Origin: Plesiocystis pacifica SIR-1
Lineage (GTDB): Bacteria > Myxococcota_A > Polyangia > Nannocystales > Nannocystaceae
Length of the DNA: 64,000 nt
Reading direction: 5' to 3'
Assembly: GCF_000170895.1 (NCBI RefSeq)
Contig: NZ_ABCS01000004.1
Span: forward strand, 1 to 64,000
Shown here in pieces: positions 29,698 to 38,541 of the stretch. Within the stretch, counting starts at the first letter, position 1, and every line of letters begins with the position of its first letter. Made by a program: the position numbers and the translations under genes. The notes under the pieces were generated by a model. It saw only the letters and a program-made list of their open reading frames with translations. It ran no database searches and had not been told where the DNA came from.

Positions 29698-30339
29698 ATG
29701 TCTCAGCCTCTCGCGCCCGCCGCCGCCGCGCCCACCTTCACCCGCCTCGACAGCTTTCGTGCCTTCCGGCGCCTGGTCCGGGCGGGGACCTTGAACGGCG
29801 ACGCCGCCGTCTACAAGGCCGACGTGTTCACGCCCACCAAGCCCCGCTCCGCGGAGGCGATGCGGGTCCTCGACCCGCTGATCCCCAGCCTCGACATGGA
29901 CGCGCTCCGGGCCATGCCCGCGGACACCTTCGGCGGCGCCTATGCCCGCTTCCTCGACGACAACGCGCTCGAGCCCTTCGTGGTCAGCGAGGACTTCCCC
30001 GCGGCGGTGCTCGAGCGCAGCAGCCACTGGGCTCGCTACGCCCTCGTCCACGACATGTACCACGTGCTCTTGGGCTACGGCCCCGACGTGCCCGGCGAGG
30101 CCGGGGTGTTCGGCTTCGTCTTGGGTCAGCGCCTGGCGTGGATCTTCTGGCTGTACGCGCCGCTGGCCTTGGTCGCGCTGCCCCTGATGGCGCCGCGCCG
30201 CGTGGGCGAGACCTTCCGCGCGCTGGCTCGGGGCTTTCGCTTGGGCAGGGCCCTCGACGACCTGCTCGCCATGCCGCTCGAGCGACACTTCGAGCGGCCC
30301 CTCGACGAGGTGCGGGCGGAGCTCGGCCTCGCAGGCTGA
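29698..30339 (+). CDS. Coq4-family protein
   Basis: A 213-aa member of the Coq4 family, which in ubiquinone synthesis performs oxidative decarboxylation at ring C1. The diagnostic metal motif HDxxHx11E is exact: H118, D119, H122 and E134 in VHDMYHVLLGYG...PGEAG. Residues about 142-163 form a hydrophobic helix (AWIFWLYAPLALVALPLM) that may contact the membrane. Most myxobacteria use menaquinone, so this copy may act on another quinone or lipid. A TTG directly before the ATG could also start it. It stands alone, preceded by a regulatory palindrome and followed by a strong terminator. Confidence 0.88.
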   Translation: MSQPLAPAAAAPTFTRLDSFRAFRRLVRAGTLNGDAAVYKADVFTPTKPRSAEAMRVLDPLIPSLDMDALRAMPADTFGGAYARFLDDNALEPFVVSEDFPAAVLERSSHWARYALVHDMYHVLLGYGPDVPGEAGVFGFVLGQRLAWIFWLYAPLALVALPLMAPRRVGETFRALARGFRLGRALDDLLAMPLERHFERPLDEVRAELGLAG

Positions 30340-30340
30340 G

Positions 30341-30380
30341 TTGGCGGGCCCACGCCGAGCGATGGGCTCGCCAACTTTTT
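30341..30380 (+). terminator. Intrinsic terminator of the Coq4-like gene
   Basis: TTGGCGGGCCCA (30341-30352) pairs with TGGGCTCGCCAA (30363-30374) with one G-T pair, then CTTTTT (30375-30380). It begins one base after the stop codon, so the Coq4-like gene is a monocistronic unit. Confidence 0.9.
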
Positions 30381-30393
30381 CAAATTCCCGTCC

Positions 30394-30421
30394 TTGACTT
30401 CGCGCGCAGCTGCACTAATCC
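30394..30421 (+). promoter_or_regulatory. Possible promoter for the initiator tRNA
   Basis: TTGACT (30394-30399) and TAATCC (30416-30421) are separated by 16 bases and lie just past the preceding terminator. The tRNA begins 139 bases later, so if this is its promoter the precursor has a long leader. No other gene is seen in between. Confidence 0.35.
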
Positions 30422-30559
30422 AGGGGTGTCGCGCCCTTGGCAGGCGCGTCTGAGCCAGGCTCCGCCCGTATGGTGGACGTGGCTGCCAGAGCGCCAAGCT
30501 AGACCATCGTCGACAACCCGTCGCAGTTCGAGGTGAACGACGCCCGCGTGGTGGTTCAT

Positions 30560-30633
30560 CGCGGGGTAGAGGAGCAGGTTCCCTCGCGGGGCTCATAATC
30601 CCGAGCACGCCGGTTCGAATCCGGCCCCCGCAA
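30560..30633 (+). tRNA. Initiator tRNA-fMet (CAT)
   Basis: A 74-nt cloverleaf: acceptor CGCGGGG/CCCCGCA with the C1-A72 mismatch diagnostic of bacterial initiators, D arm GAGG/CCTC, anticodon loop CTCATAA (CAT at 30594-30596), five-base variable loop and T arm GCCGG-TTCGAAT-CCGGC. The anticodon stem is CGGGG/TCCCG, so the last pair is G31-U39 rather than the third G-C pair usual in initiators. CCA is not encoded. It is independent of the GlxA-like gene starting 78 bases later. Confidence 0.95.
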
Positions 30634-30711
30634 TCGACATTGCCCACCGCGCGCGCGTCGGCGCCTGCGGACTCGACGGACGTGGACGGCCTCGTCAGCT
30701 ATGATGATGCC

Positions 30712-31698
30712 ATGTCCAAAGCTGCCAAGCGGCATCGCGTCGTCTTCGCGCTCTACGACGGCGTGTTGCTCCTCGACGTGGCCGGCCCAGCAGAGGTCCT
30801 GGCGGAGGCCAACCGGCAGCTGGGGCGGACCTTCTACGCGCTCCACTACGTCTCGAGTACGGCGCGAGCGCGGGTCCAGACCAGCGTGGGCCTCCCGCTG
30901 CAGGCGGACCCGGTGCGCGACGCCCCGAGGACGATCGACACCTTGATCCTGCCCGGCGGCTGCAAGCAGGCGCGCGCCGCTGCGCTGAACGACGCGCGCT
31001 TCATGGCGTGGCTGCGCAAGGCGTCCAAGCGGGCGCGACGGACCGCCTCGGTGTGCTCCGGGGCGTTCTTCTCGGGCGCCCTCGGGCTCCTCGACGGGCG
31101 CGAGGCGACGACCCACTGGGCCGCTGTCGAAGAGCTCCGCGAGCGCCACCCGGACACCCACGTCGCCGAGGACGCCCTCTACGTCGAGGACGGCAAGCAC
31201 TGGTCTTCCGCGGGGGTCTTGTCCGGCGTCGACATGAGCCTGGCCATCGTCAGCCGCGACCTCGGGTCGGCCCTCGCCCTCCGCGTGGCCCGTCAGCTCG
31301 TGGTGTTCATGGTTCGCCACGGCGGGCAGTCCCAGTTCTCTGGGGTGATGGACCTGCAGACGCGGGCGGCCGGGGGCGAGATGCTGGACCTGCTCGCGTG
31401 GCTCGAGAACGACAGCGAGGGCGCGATCTCGGTCGAGGCCATGGCCGCCCGGATGAAGATGTCGGTCCGCACCCTGCACCGGCGCTGCCACGAGACCTTC
31501 GCCATGAGCCCGGCGCGGCTGCTGCGGACCGTGAGGCTCGAGCGCGCCCGCGAGCTGCTGCACGACACGCAGCTGGAGCTGAAGGTGATCGCGGGGACCG
31601 CTGGCTTCGCCTCCCCCGAGGCCTTCTCCAAGGCCTTCCGGGAGCGCTTTGGGACCTCGCCCGGGCGCTACCGGGAGAGCTTCGGCGTCGCGCGCTGA
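30712..31698 (+). CDS. GlxA-like AraC-family transcription regulator
   Basis: A 328-aa regulator: N-terminal DJ-1/PfpI-like domain (residues about 8-185) with the elbow ASVCSGAFF (C115) and LILPGGC, and a C-terminal AraC double helix-turn-helix (about 230-325: ISVEAMAARMKMSVRTLHRRC and the signature IAGTAGFASPEAFSKAFRERFGTSPGRYR). These proteins bind DNA as cytoplasmic sensors of small metabolites. The ATG at 30712 (MSKAAKRHRVVFALYDG) is chosen as the DJ-1 domain starts at once. No operon partner; its target may be the next genes or itself. Confidence 0.93.
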   Translation: MSKAAKRHRVVFALYDGVLLLDVAGPAEVLAEANRQLGRTFYALHYVSSTARARVQTSVGLPLQADPVRDAPRTIDTLILPGGCKQARAAALNDARFMAWLRKASKRARRTASVCSGAFFSGALGLLDGREATTHWAAVEELRERHPDTHVAEDALYVEDGKHWSSAGVLSGVDMSLAIVSRDLGSALALRVARQLVVFMVRHGGQSQFSGVMDLQTRAAGGEMLDLLAWLENDSEGAISVEAMAARMKMSVRTLHRRCHETFAMSPARLLRTVRLERARELLHDTQLELKVIAGTAGFASPEAFSKAFRERFGTSPGRYRESFGVAR

Positions 31699-31776
31699 GG
31701 GCCCCGCGTGGGCTTGGCGAGTTTGGACATGGGAAAGACGTACCCGCCAGCGGGGAGGGCCGCTAGCGTTCCGTCC

Positions 31777-32091
31777 ATGCTCGAACTACGGCCCAACTGC
31801 GAGCTGTGCGACAAGGACCTCCCGCCCGAGAGCGCGGAGGCCCGAATCTGCACCTACGAGTGCACCTACTGCGCGGACTGTGCGACCGGCACCTTGCGAA
31901 ACGTGTGCCCCAAGTGCGGCGGCGGCTTCGAGCGGCGACCGGTGCGACCGCGGCGGTCGTGGAATCCGGACAGGCGCCTCGGGCTGGGGGTGCACCCGGC
32001 GAGCACTCGCCGGGTGCACACGCCCTTTTCGGCGCCGGAGATCGAGCAGGTCGTGGCGAGCGTCGAGCACCTCGCGCCCGACGAACGTTGA
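31777..32091 (+). CDS. DUF1272 zinc-ribbon-like protein
   Basis: A 104-aa protein with the DUF1272 block at its start: MLELRPNCELCDKDLPPES, then CTYECTYCADC and NVCPKCGGGFERRP. Eight Cys (8, 11, 25, 29, 32, 35, 44, 47) should hold two zinc ions. Function of the family is unknown. The last 45 residues are a basic and then charged tail not found in the minimal family. The start is set by the family motif beginning at Met 1. Confidence 0.88.
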   Translation: MLELRPNCELCDKDLPPESAEARICTYECTYCADCATGTLRNVCPKCGGGFERRPVRPRRSWNPDRRLGLGVHPASTRRVHTPFSAPEIEQVVASVEHLAPDER

Positions 32092-32108
32092 CCCACGACC
32101 CTCGTCGC

Positions 32109-35100
32109 TCAGCCTTCGGTGGTGTCGCCCTCCGTGCCCGTCTCGGTCTCCGCCTCGTCATCGGCCTGGTCGGCACACAGGGCGTCGGGGCTGTACTCGC
32201 CGGCGCAGTACTTGCCGACGTTGTCGATGACGACCCCGGTGGCCTCAGAGGTGAAGGTCTCGTTGAAGGGGTCGAAGGCGAAGGGGCACAGGTCGCAGGT
32301 GTCGCCGAGGCCGTCGAAGTCCTGGTCCCACTGCGGCAGCCAGCACATCTTGTCCCACAGCTGGTCGGGGTCGGGGACGTCGTCGAGGCGCAGGCGTCGG
32401 TTGGACGCGGTCGAGTCGGGGTCGTCGGGGCAGTTCGGATCCTTGCCCGGGTCGCACAGGCCCGCGGCGTCGAGGGCCTCCTGGCAACCCTCGGGCAGGT
32501 TGACCATGCCGGGGACCGAGAGCACCGGGGCGGGGATCGAGCGGCACTTGATCCCGTCGGGGACGTCGAAGGCGAGGTCGGCCTCGTCCTCGCAGTCGGC
32601 CTTGATCGGGAAGCCGTCGGGGTCGCAGGGGCCCTCGCACTCCCACGAGCCGTCGGGGCGCTGCTCGCCGTAGGCCCCGTCGCCAGGCCACTGCGTGGTG
32701 CAGCACAGGCCGTTGACGGAGACCTCCATGAAGGCGTAGGGGCGGGGGTCCCGGGCGCCGCGGCAGGTGTCGCCGGCCTCACAGTCGGCGCCGATGAAGT
32801 CGCCGTCCTTGTCGTCCTCCTGCGCGCCGCCTTCGACGATCTGCAGCGGGTTGCTCTTGGCCGGGCAGGTGTCGCAGATGTCGCCGACTTCGTCGTCGTC
32901 GGAGTCGACGTGGTCGCAGTAGCCGGTGTCCTCGCAGGTGCTGTAGGTCGGGCAGTCCGTGTCCGAAGCGCAGCTGATCGGCTCGCCCGGGGCGACGGGC
33001 TGGCGCGGGCAGGCGTCGTCGACGTTGCTCAGGCCGTCCTGATCGAAGTCGTCGTCGTTGCCGAAGCCGATGGGCCCCGCGGCCCAGGCGTTGATCTGCA
33101 GGCCCAGGTTGGTGTCCGGGTCCTCGCAGGCCTCGCCGATCATGTTGGCGTTCTCGTCGGCCTGGCAGACCGAGCTGTCGGCGGGCACGGGGGTGCCGAC
33201 GGTGTGCGGGTTGTCCTCGCCGAACACGCTGCAGTTCGGCGTCCAGATGCAGTTGTCACACACGTCGCCGATGCCGTCGCGGTCCGTGTCGGTCTGGTCC
33301 GGGATGTTGCGGACCATGAACGCCGGGTCCATGGCCAGGCCGTCGATGTTGTAGCTGTCGGCGGTGGACTGGCAGCGGTCGCAGTCGTTGCCGATGCCGT
33401 CGCGGTCCGAGTCGGCGGTGTTCGTGGTGCCCGGGGTCAGCTGGCACTTGTCGACGATGTCGCCGTAGCCGTCGAGGTCCTCGTCGAACTGGAAGGGGTT
33501 GGTGTGCTGGCGCGCGTTGTCGCAGGACAGCTCGACCCCGTCGCCGTCCGGGTCCTCCTTGCACTTGGGCTCGTCGATGGTGAAGTCGTAGTAGAAGTCC
33601 TCGTAGCCCTGGCCGCCGGTGGTGATCAGCGGCATCCCGCACACGTCGTGGAAGGCCGCGTCGTAGGCCGCGCGGTCCTCGGGGTCGTCGAGGTCGAGGT
33701 CGGCGAAGCGCTCGACGCCCTCGAGGCCCGGCACGCGCAGGCGGTAGCGCCCGGTCACGTCGCGGCCCCAGGAGTCGACGTTCTTGCTGGGGTCGTCCTC
33801 GTCGAAGTGGAACAGCTGCTTGAGGAAGTTGACGTTGTCGAGGAACACGCCGAGGCGGCCCTCGTTTTGCCCGCTCACGTCGACGATCAGGCAGGGGGGG
33901 ACGGCGCTGAGATCATCGCCGGCCCCGAGCTGGTCGGCGACGACCTCGTCCTTGTCGAGGGTGCAGCGCGGGCCGCCGGCGACGACGAAGTCCTCCGCCC
34001 AGCACTCGGGCTCGTTGCTCGTGCTGCAGCTCTCGCCGAACTCGTCCGTGGCGTTGGGATCGGCGACGCGGCTGAGCTGGACCAGCTCGATCTTCTTGGT
34101 GTTGTTCGGCGACAGGTCGTACTTGTTGGACAGCCGGATGCCGAAGTCCGAGCACGCCCCGATGCGCAGGTTGTCCGTGGGGTAGCCGGTGTCGGGGACG
34201 ACGTGGAATTCCGGGGTCTCGAAGGCGTAGCTGAGCTCGTCGGTGCTCAGCACGTTGCCGACCTTGTCGCGGATGAACTGCCCCTCGCTCGAGAAGCGGA
34301 CGGTGTACTTCGAGCCCGAGCACATCCCGCGGTCGAAGTTCTCGTAGGTCTCGAAGAAGGCGTTGTCGTGCATGCGCCACCCGTCTTGGGGGTTGCGCCC
34401 GCCGATCATGTCCGAGGGCGTGGTCGTGACCTCGGCGCAGGACTCGACCGCCGAGCGCGGCTGGTTGCCGAGATCGCCGGGCAGGAAGAGCACGCCCTTG
34501 AGGGCCGGGTCGTAGACCACGCCGCCGACCTTGGTCACGAAGCGGGTGACGTAGGCGTCCTCGTTGCTCGCCCCGTCGTGGCGCTCGAGCGAGCCCCACG
34601 GCGCCGTGCAAAATTGTTCGATCTGCCGGGCGCAGTAGTCGGGCTGCTGGCTGGGGTCGCCGCAAAAGCACGAGCGGGTCTCGGCCGGCAGGGTCTGGTC
34701 GCGATCGAAGCGCTGCACCGGGCGCAGGTTGGGCTGGAACAGGGGGTCGCAGGCGCCCCCGTCCTCGGCCGCGCCCAGGTTGGCCTGGCAGCACTCGCTG
34801 GCCGCGAGCACGCCGTTGGGGAACTCGCCAGAGTCGCAGTAGGCGAGGCGCCGGCCGGCCTCCCAGGTGGTGCAGGTCCCGTCGGTCTCGCAGGACTGGA
34901 ATTCTTCGGTGGCGACGTAGCAGCCCCCGGCCCCGCGCTCGCGGAAGCGGCGATCCACGCAGAAGGCCCCGCCGGTGGTGTCGGCCTGGCTGGAGCAGGT
35001 CGCGAACCACTCGGCCTTGCAGTGGGCGTCGGCGCAGCCTTCGGTCTCGGCGGCGCACAGCTGGCCCTCGGGGTCGGTGCCGATGCAGGCCGCGCCCGCG

Positions 35101-36194
35101 TCTCCGCCGAGGGCCTCGTCGCAGTCGGCGTCGGTCTGGCAGGGCGCGCCGACCGGCTCGGCGCCCGCGGGCCGCAGCGCTGGGTGGGTCTCCCGCAGCT
35201 TGTCCGACAGCGGCAGCCGCCACTCCCGGGTCTCGCCCAACCACTCGTAGAGGTAGCGGTTGGTCTCGAACTCGCGGTCGACGGAGGCCACGAAGTCGGC
35301 GCACTCGGTGTAGACGTCGCCGGTCGGGTCGCAGGCGATGGGCTGGGCGTTGGCGTCGGCGGCGAAGGGGTCCCGGCGCCCGCCGCTGGCGGTCGCGCCG
35401 TACTTGGCGACGTTGACCGAGAGCTCGTAGTCGCAGGCCGAGCAGCAGGTGTCCGGGCCTTCGCTGGGGGCCGAGCAGCTGGCCACGCGCCAGTCCGTCT
35501 CGCCGGCGTAGGACTTGGTCTCGCCGGACTCTTGCATGCGCAGGGGCAGGCGCCGGCCGTCGCTGGCCGTGTAGAAGCCCTCGCAGATCAGCGGGTCGTC
35601 GTCGAGCACCTCGTGGTCGAAGTCCTGACCCATGGCGCGGAGGTTCTCGACGCAGCTGAGGTTGATCGCGCGCGCGACCGTGTCCGGGTCTTCCCCGGGC
35701 TGCTCGACGTAGTCGCCGTTGAAGCGGGTGATCGGGCCCTCGATGGCGGCGATCCGGCTCTTCCAGTCGTAGACCTCGAACAGCTGCGGGTTGCTCGGGT
35801 CCCGGCGCACGAGCTCGACGGAGGTCGCCTCGAGCAGGTTGTTGAACACGAACTCGAGGCCGCTGCCGGTGATCAGGGGCGAGAGCTTGCAGTATTCGTC
35901 CTCGCCGCGCGGGTTGGCGAGGGCCTCCTCGGTCTCGAGGCAGTCGGTGATCGAGTCGATGAAGTACTGGCCCTCGGATACGTCGGGGGTCAGGCGGTGG
36001 ACCTTGCGGTTCTCGTAGTTGACCGCGGTGATGCTCTCGAGCACCAGCTTGTTGGGATCACAAACGCCGCAGTCGCTGTCGGACAGGCAGCCCGTCAAGG
36101 GAACGGCGCTGACGATCACGGTACCCAGCGCCGCGCTGCTGAGTCTGAAAGTGGAAACCCGGGGCCTGGTTTGGAGTCCGCGACGAATCGACAT
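32109..36194 (-). CDS. Giant Cys-rich lipoprotein with thrombospondin-type-3 repeats
   Basis: A 1361-aa surface lipoprotein. Signal with lipobox PLTGC, then about 850 residues rich in Cys and Asp with no family I recognise, including short EGF-like spacings (APCQTDADCD, DPEGQLCAAETEGCADAHC, SCSTSNEPEC). From about residue 885 to 1190 come calcium-binding TSP3-type repeats: DPDGDGVELSCDN, DEDLDGYGDIVDKC, DSDRDGIGNDCDRC, DTDRDGIGDVCDNC, DFDQDGLSNVDDAC, DSDDDEVGDICDTC, DQDFDGLGDTCDLC. The C-terminus is a short acidic TETEGTEGD tail. Probably a calcium-dependent adhesion or coat protein. Two Met starts are possible upstream; the one used begins the signal peptide. Confidence 0.88.
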   Translation of the reverse strand: MSIRRGLQTRPRVSTFRLSSAALGTVIVSAVPLTGCLSDSDCGVCDPNKLVLESITAVNYENRKVHRLTPDVSEGQYFIDSITDCLETEEALANPRGEDEYCKLSPLITGSGLEFVFNNLLEATSVELVRRDPSNPQLFEVYDWKSRIAAIEGPITRFNGDYVEQPGEDPDTVARAINLSCVENLRAMGQDFDHEVLDDDPLICEGFYTASDGRRLPLRMQESGETKSYAGETDWRVASCSAPSEGPDTCCSACDYELSVNVAKYGATASGGRRDPFAADANAQPIACDPTGDVYTECADFVASVDREFETNRYLYEWLGETREWRLPLSDKLRETHPALRPAGAEPVGAPCQTDADCDEALGGDAGAACIGTDPEGQLCAAETEGCADAHCKAEWFATCSSQADTTGGAFCVDRRFRERGAGGCYVATEEFQSCETDGTCTTWEAGRRLAYCDSGEFPNGVLAASECCQANLGAAEDGGACDPLFQPNLRPVQRFDRDQTLPAETRSCFCGDPSQQPDYCARQIEQFCTAPWGSLERHDGASNEDAYVTRFVTKVGGVVYDPALKGVLFLPGDLGNQPRSAVESCAEVTTTPSDMIGGRNPQDGWRMHDNAFFETYENFDRGMCSGSKYTVRFSSEGQFIRDKVGNVLSTDELSYAFETPEFHVVPDTGYPTDNLRIGACSDFGIRLSNKYDLSPNNTKKIELVQLSRVADPNATDEFGESCSTSNEPECWAEDFVVAGGPRCTLDKDEVVADQLGAGDDLSAVPPCLIVDVSGQNEGRLGVFLDNVNFLKQLFHFDEDDPSKNVDSWGRDVTGRYRLRVPGLEGVERFADLDLDDPEDRAAYDAAFHDVCGMPLITTGGQGYEDFYYDFTIDEPKCKEDPDGDGVELSCDNARQHTNPFQFDEDLDGYGDIVDKCQLTPGTTNTADSDRDGIGNDCDRCQSTADSYNIDGLAMDPAFMVRNIPDQTDTDRDGIGDVCDNCIWTPNCSVFGEDNPHTVGTPVPADSSVCQADENANMIGEACEDPDTNLGLQINAWAAGPIGFGNDDDFDQDGLSNVDDACPRQPVAPGEPISCASDTDCPTYSTCEDTGYCDHVDSDDDEVGDICDTCPAKSNPLQIVEGGAQEDDKDGDFIGADCEAGDTCRGARDPRPYAFMEVSVNGLCCTTQWPGDGAYGEQRPDGSWECEGPCDPDGFPIKADCEDEADLAFDVPDGIKCRSIPAPVLSVPGMVNLPEGCQEALDAAGLCDPGKDPNCPDDPDSTASNRRLRLDDVPDPDQLWDKMCWLPQWDQDFDGLGDTCDLCPFAFDPFNETFTSEATGVVIDNVGKYCAGEYSPDALCADQADDEAETETGTEGDTTEG

Positions 36195-36377
36195 TGGCTA
36201 CCTCCGGGAGCCAACCGGAGCGCTCGAGACGACTTACACCACTCGGCCCTCGCTCGCCCGCGAGGCTCGGGGTTCTCTGGGCTTGGCTTCGGCGACAAAG
36301 AAGGAGTGGGCTCGCCCCGTCCCCAAAACCGGGTCCTACCGAGGGAATCCGTCAGGGCCAGAGAGTAGAATCGGCCC
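36195..36377. promoter_or_regulatory. Divergent promoter region between two large lipoprotein genes
   Basis: These 183 bases separate the starts of the TSP3 lipoprotein and the propeller-like lipoprotein and must hold both promoters. I see no recognisable operator. Confidence 0.4.
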
Positions 36378-38417
36378 ATGGTCTTTTTGAGAGAGCACGG
36401 AGCGCGCTCGGTCTTGGTCGGACTGGGAGTCCTCGCCGTGTCTGCGTCGCTCGGTTGCGGCCCGGGGGGCGGCGGGGTCGATGGCGACGACGAGGCGGGG
36501 GACGAGGTCGGCGAAGACGGCGGGCCGCCGTGCTCCGACGAAGAGCTCGAGGCCAAGGGCTGGACCTCGACGCGCACGGCCTACCCCGACATGCGCGTGC
36601 TGTGGTCCGACGGCGTGCAGACCCTGGCCTACGGCGAGGGCAGCATGCTCGTCGACGACGGGCAGAGCCTGCGCTTCGTCCATGGCCTCGAAGACCTCAA
36701 CGGCTGGCTGCTCGAGGCGCGCAGTGTCGACGACGCGTGGCTCGCCGGCTCCGGTGGTTTGCGGCACTGGGACGGCGAGAGCCTGAGCCTGAGCCTGAGC
36801 GTCACCCCGGGCCAGATCGTGCTGCCCGATCAGCCCGGCACCGGCCCGGGCCCGTGGGCGATCGCCGACAGCTACGTGTTCGAGTACGACGGCGACTCCT
36901 GGATTCAGCACGGCGCGGTCCCCAGCGAGGTCGCCGAGGCCAACGCCCTGGCCGTGGGCCCCGACGGCGAGCTGTGGGCGGCGGGTCTCGACGGCGCGGT
37001 CGCTCACCTGCCCAGCGCCGACGGGGAGTGGGCGGTCGAGCTCCTCGACGTCGACGGCCTCGAGCCCGACGAGCTGTGGCTCGACGACGAGGGCGCGCTG
37101 TGGCTGGTCGGGGCCCAGGCGAACATGGTGTTCGCGCGCCGCGACGCTGGCGGGACCTGGACCGTCGCGCCCGCGGGCGCCTCGGCCTACCGCGCGCACA
37201 TCTCCCCAGCGAGCGAGGGCATCGCGGTCTACGCCCAGGGCGACTACGGGGAAGCGTCGCTCTACACGTGGACCGGCGGCGCCGAGCTCCCGACCCTGCG
37301 GGCGACCGGCGAGGAGCTGGGCTACGCGCGCACCGAGGGCGGCGACGGCCCGGCTGGCGCCCTGATGATGCTCGCGGGCGGCCCGGAGCTGTTCGTCGTC
37401 GACCTCGAGGCCGCCGACCCCGTGACTGTTGAGGTCCGCGCGGCCTTCGAGTCCGCGTTCCCGAGCCGCGGCCAGGCGGCGGGGGTCGACGCGGCCTTCG
37501 AGGTCGTCGGCGATCGGGTGCTTCGCTGGGAGCTCGACGCGCCCGTTCCCGACATCGCGGGCTTCGTGCCCGAGGGCGCGTCCACGGGTCGCTGGGTCGA
37601 GAGCTTCGTGGCGCCCGCCATCGACGGAGGCGAGCCCGAGGTCGTCGACCTCTTCCCCGAGGGCGCGGACCAGGGCTGGGTGCTGATCGGCTCCGACAGC
37701 GACACGGGCGTCGTCGAGCTGTGGCGCTGGCAGGGCGGCGCCCTCGACAAGGCCAGCTGGCAGCCCGACGGCAACCCCTCGCAGCTGCGCGGGAGCGGGC
37801 CCGAGGACGTGTGGGCCTTCGAGAGCGACGCGGGCGTGGCTCGGGCGTGGCGCTACGACGGGCAGAGCTGGACCGAGGTCCTCGGCGCCGACGAGGGGGT
37901 GCCCGCGGTCGCGGGCTCGATCCACGACGGCTCGGCCACGCACATCATCGGGACGGACGGCCTCGTGCGGCGCTGGCAGGGGGCGGAGTGGACGACCCTC
38001 GGTGAGCCCTTGCTCGGCGACGTGGAGGACATGAGCGTGGTCGCCTTCGTCCAAGCAGGCGACGAGGCCGTGGCCCGGGTCAGCTACCCCGAGGGCTGGG
38101 ACTTCCCGGAGATCGTCTACGAGACCCACCGCTTCGACGGAGCGAACTGGACCTCGATCACCGACGACATCCCGGACTTCGACCCGCTGGCCGGAGACGG
38201 GCAGGGCTACGCTTGGGGCGTCGTCCAGTCCCAAGAACCCGGCGAGCCGCACCAGCTCCACCGCCACGGTCCAGAGGGGGCGGCGAGCGAGGGCTGGGGG
38301 ACGGAGCCCGCGGTGCTCGACGCTTCTTGGATCCACCAGATCATCCCCGCCGAGGACGGCGTGGTTGTCCATGGGCGCTACTGGACCCACACCTACCGCC
38401 GCGCCTGCGCGCAGTAG
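36378..38417 (+). CDS. Propeller-like lipoprotein, unknown function
   Basis: A 679-aa predicted lipoprotein: signal with lipobox SLGC (Cys 27), Gly/Asp/Glu linker to about residue 50, then about ten repeats built on a W-hhh-G pattern (AWLAGSGGLRHWDG, LWAAGLDGAVAHL, LWLVGAQANMVFARRD, VWAFESDAGVARAWRYDGQ, THIIGTDGLVRRWQG). This is the pattern of beta-propellers assembled from short strands. No catalytic motif. Likely a surface-binding protein. It is divergent from the TSP3 lipoprotein, and the two may share expression. Confidence 0.8.
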   Translation: MVFLREHGARSVLVGLGVLAVSASLGCGPGGGGVDGDDEAGDEVGEDGGPPCSDEELEAKGWTSTRTAYPDMRVLWSDGVQTLAYGEGSMLVDDGQSLRFVHGLEDLNGWLLEARSVDDAWLAGSGGLRHWDGESLSLSLSVTPGQIVLPDQPGTGPGPWAIADSYVFEYDGDSWIQHGAVPSEVAEANALAVGPDGELWAAGLDGAVAHLPSADGEWAVELLDVDGLEPDELWLDDEGALWLVGAQANMVFARRDAGGTWTVAPAGASAYRAHISPASEGIAVYAQGDYGEASLYTWTGGAELPTLRATGEELGYARTEGGDGPAGALMMLAGGPELFVVDLEAADPVTVEVRAAFESAFPSRGQAAGVDAAFEVVGDRVLRWELDAPVPDIAGFVPEGASTGRWVESFVAPAIDGGEPEVVDLFPEGADQGWVLIGSDSDTGVVELWRWQGGALDKASWQPDGNPSQLRGSGPEDVWAFESDAGVARAWRYDGQSWTEVLGADEGVPAVAGSIHDGSATHIIGTDGLVRRWQGAEWTTLGEPLLGDVEDMSVVAFVQAGDEAVARVSYPEGWDFPEIVYETHRFDGANWTSITDDIPDFDPLAGDGQGYAWGVVQSQEPGEPHQLHRHGPEGAASEGWGTEPAVLDASWIHQIIPAEDGVVVHGRYWTHTYRRACAQ

Positions 38418-38541
38418 CGCGACGAGGCGCAGGCGACCGGCCAAAAAATCTGCCCAAAAAATCCGCCGAGATGTCCAAGACCGCCCGGGTCACGCGTCAA
38501 GGGTCGTGCCTTCGAATTCCGGCACGAAAGGACCCATCACC

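Noticed and set aside
31806..36368. 1520-codon plus-strand frame opposite the TSP3 lipoprotein
   Set aside because: Shadow of the minus-strand lipoprotein, which has signal peptide, Cys spacing and calcium motifs.
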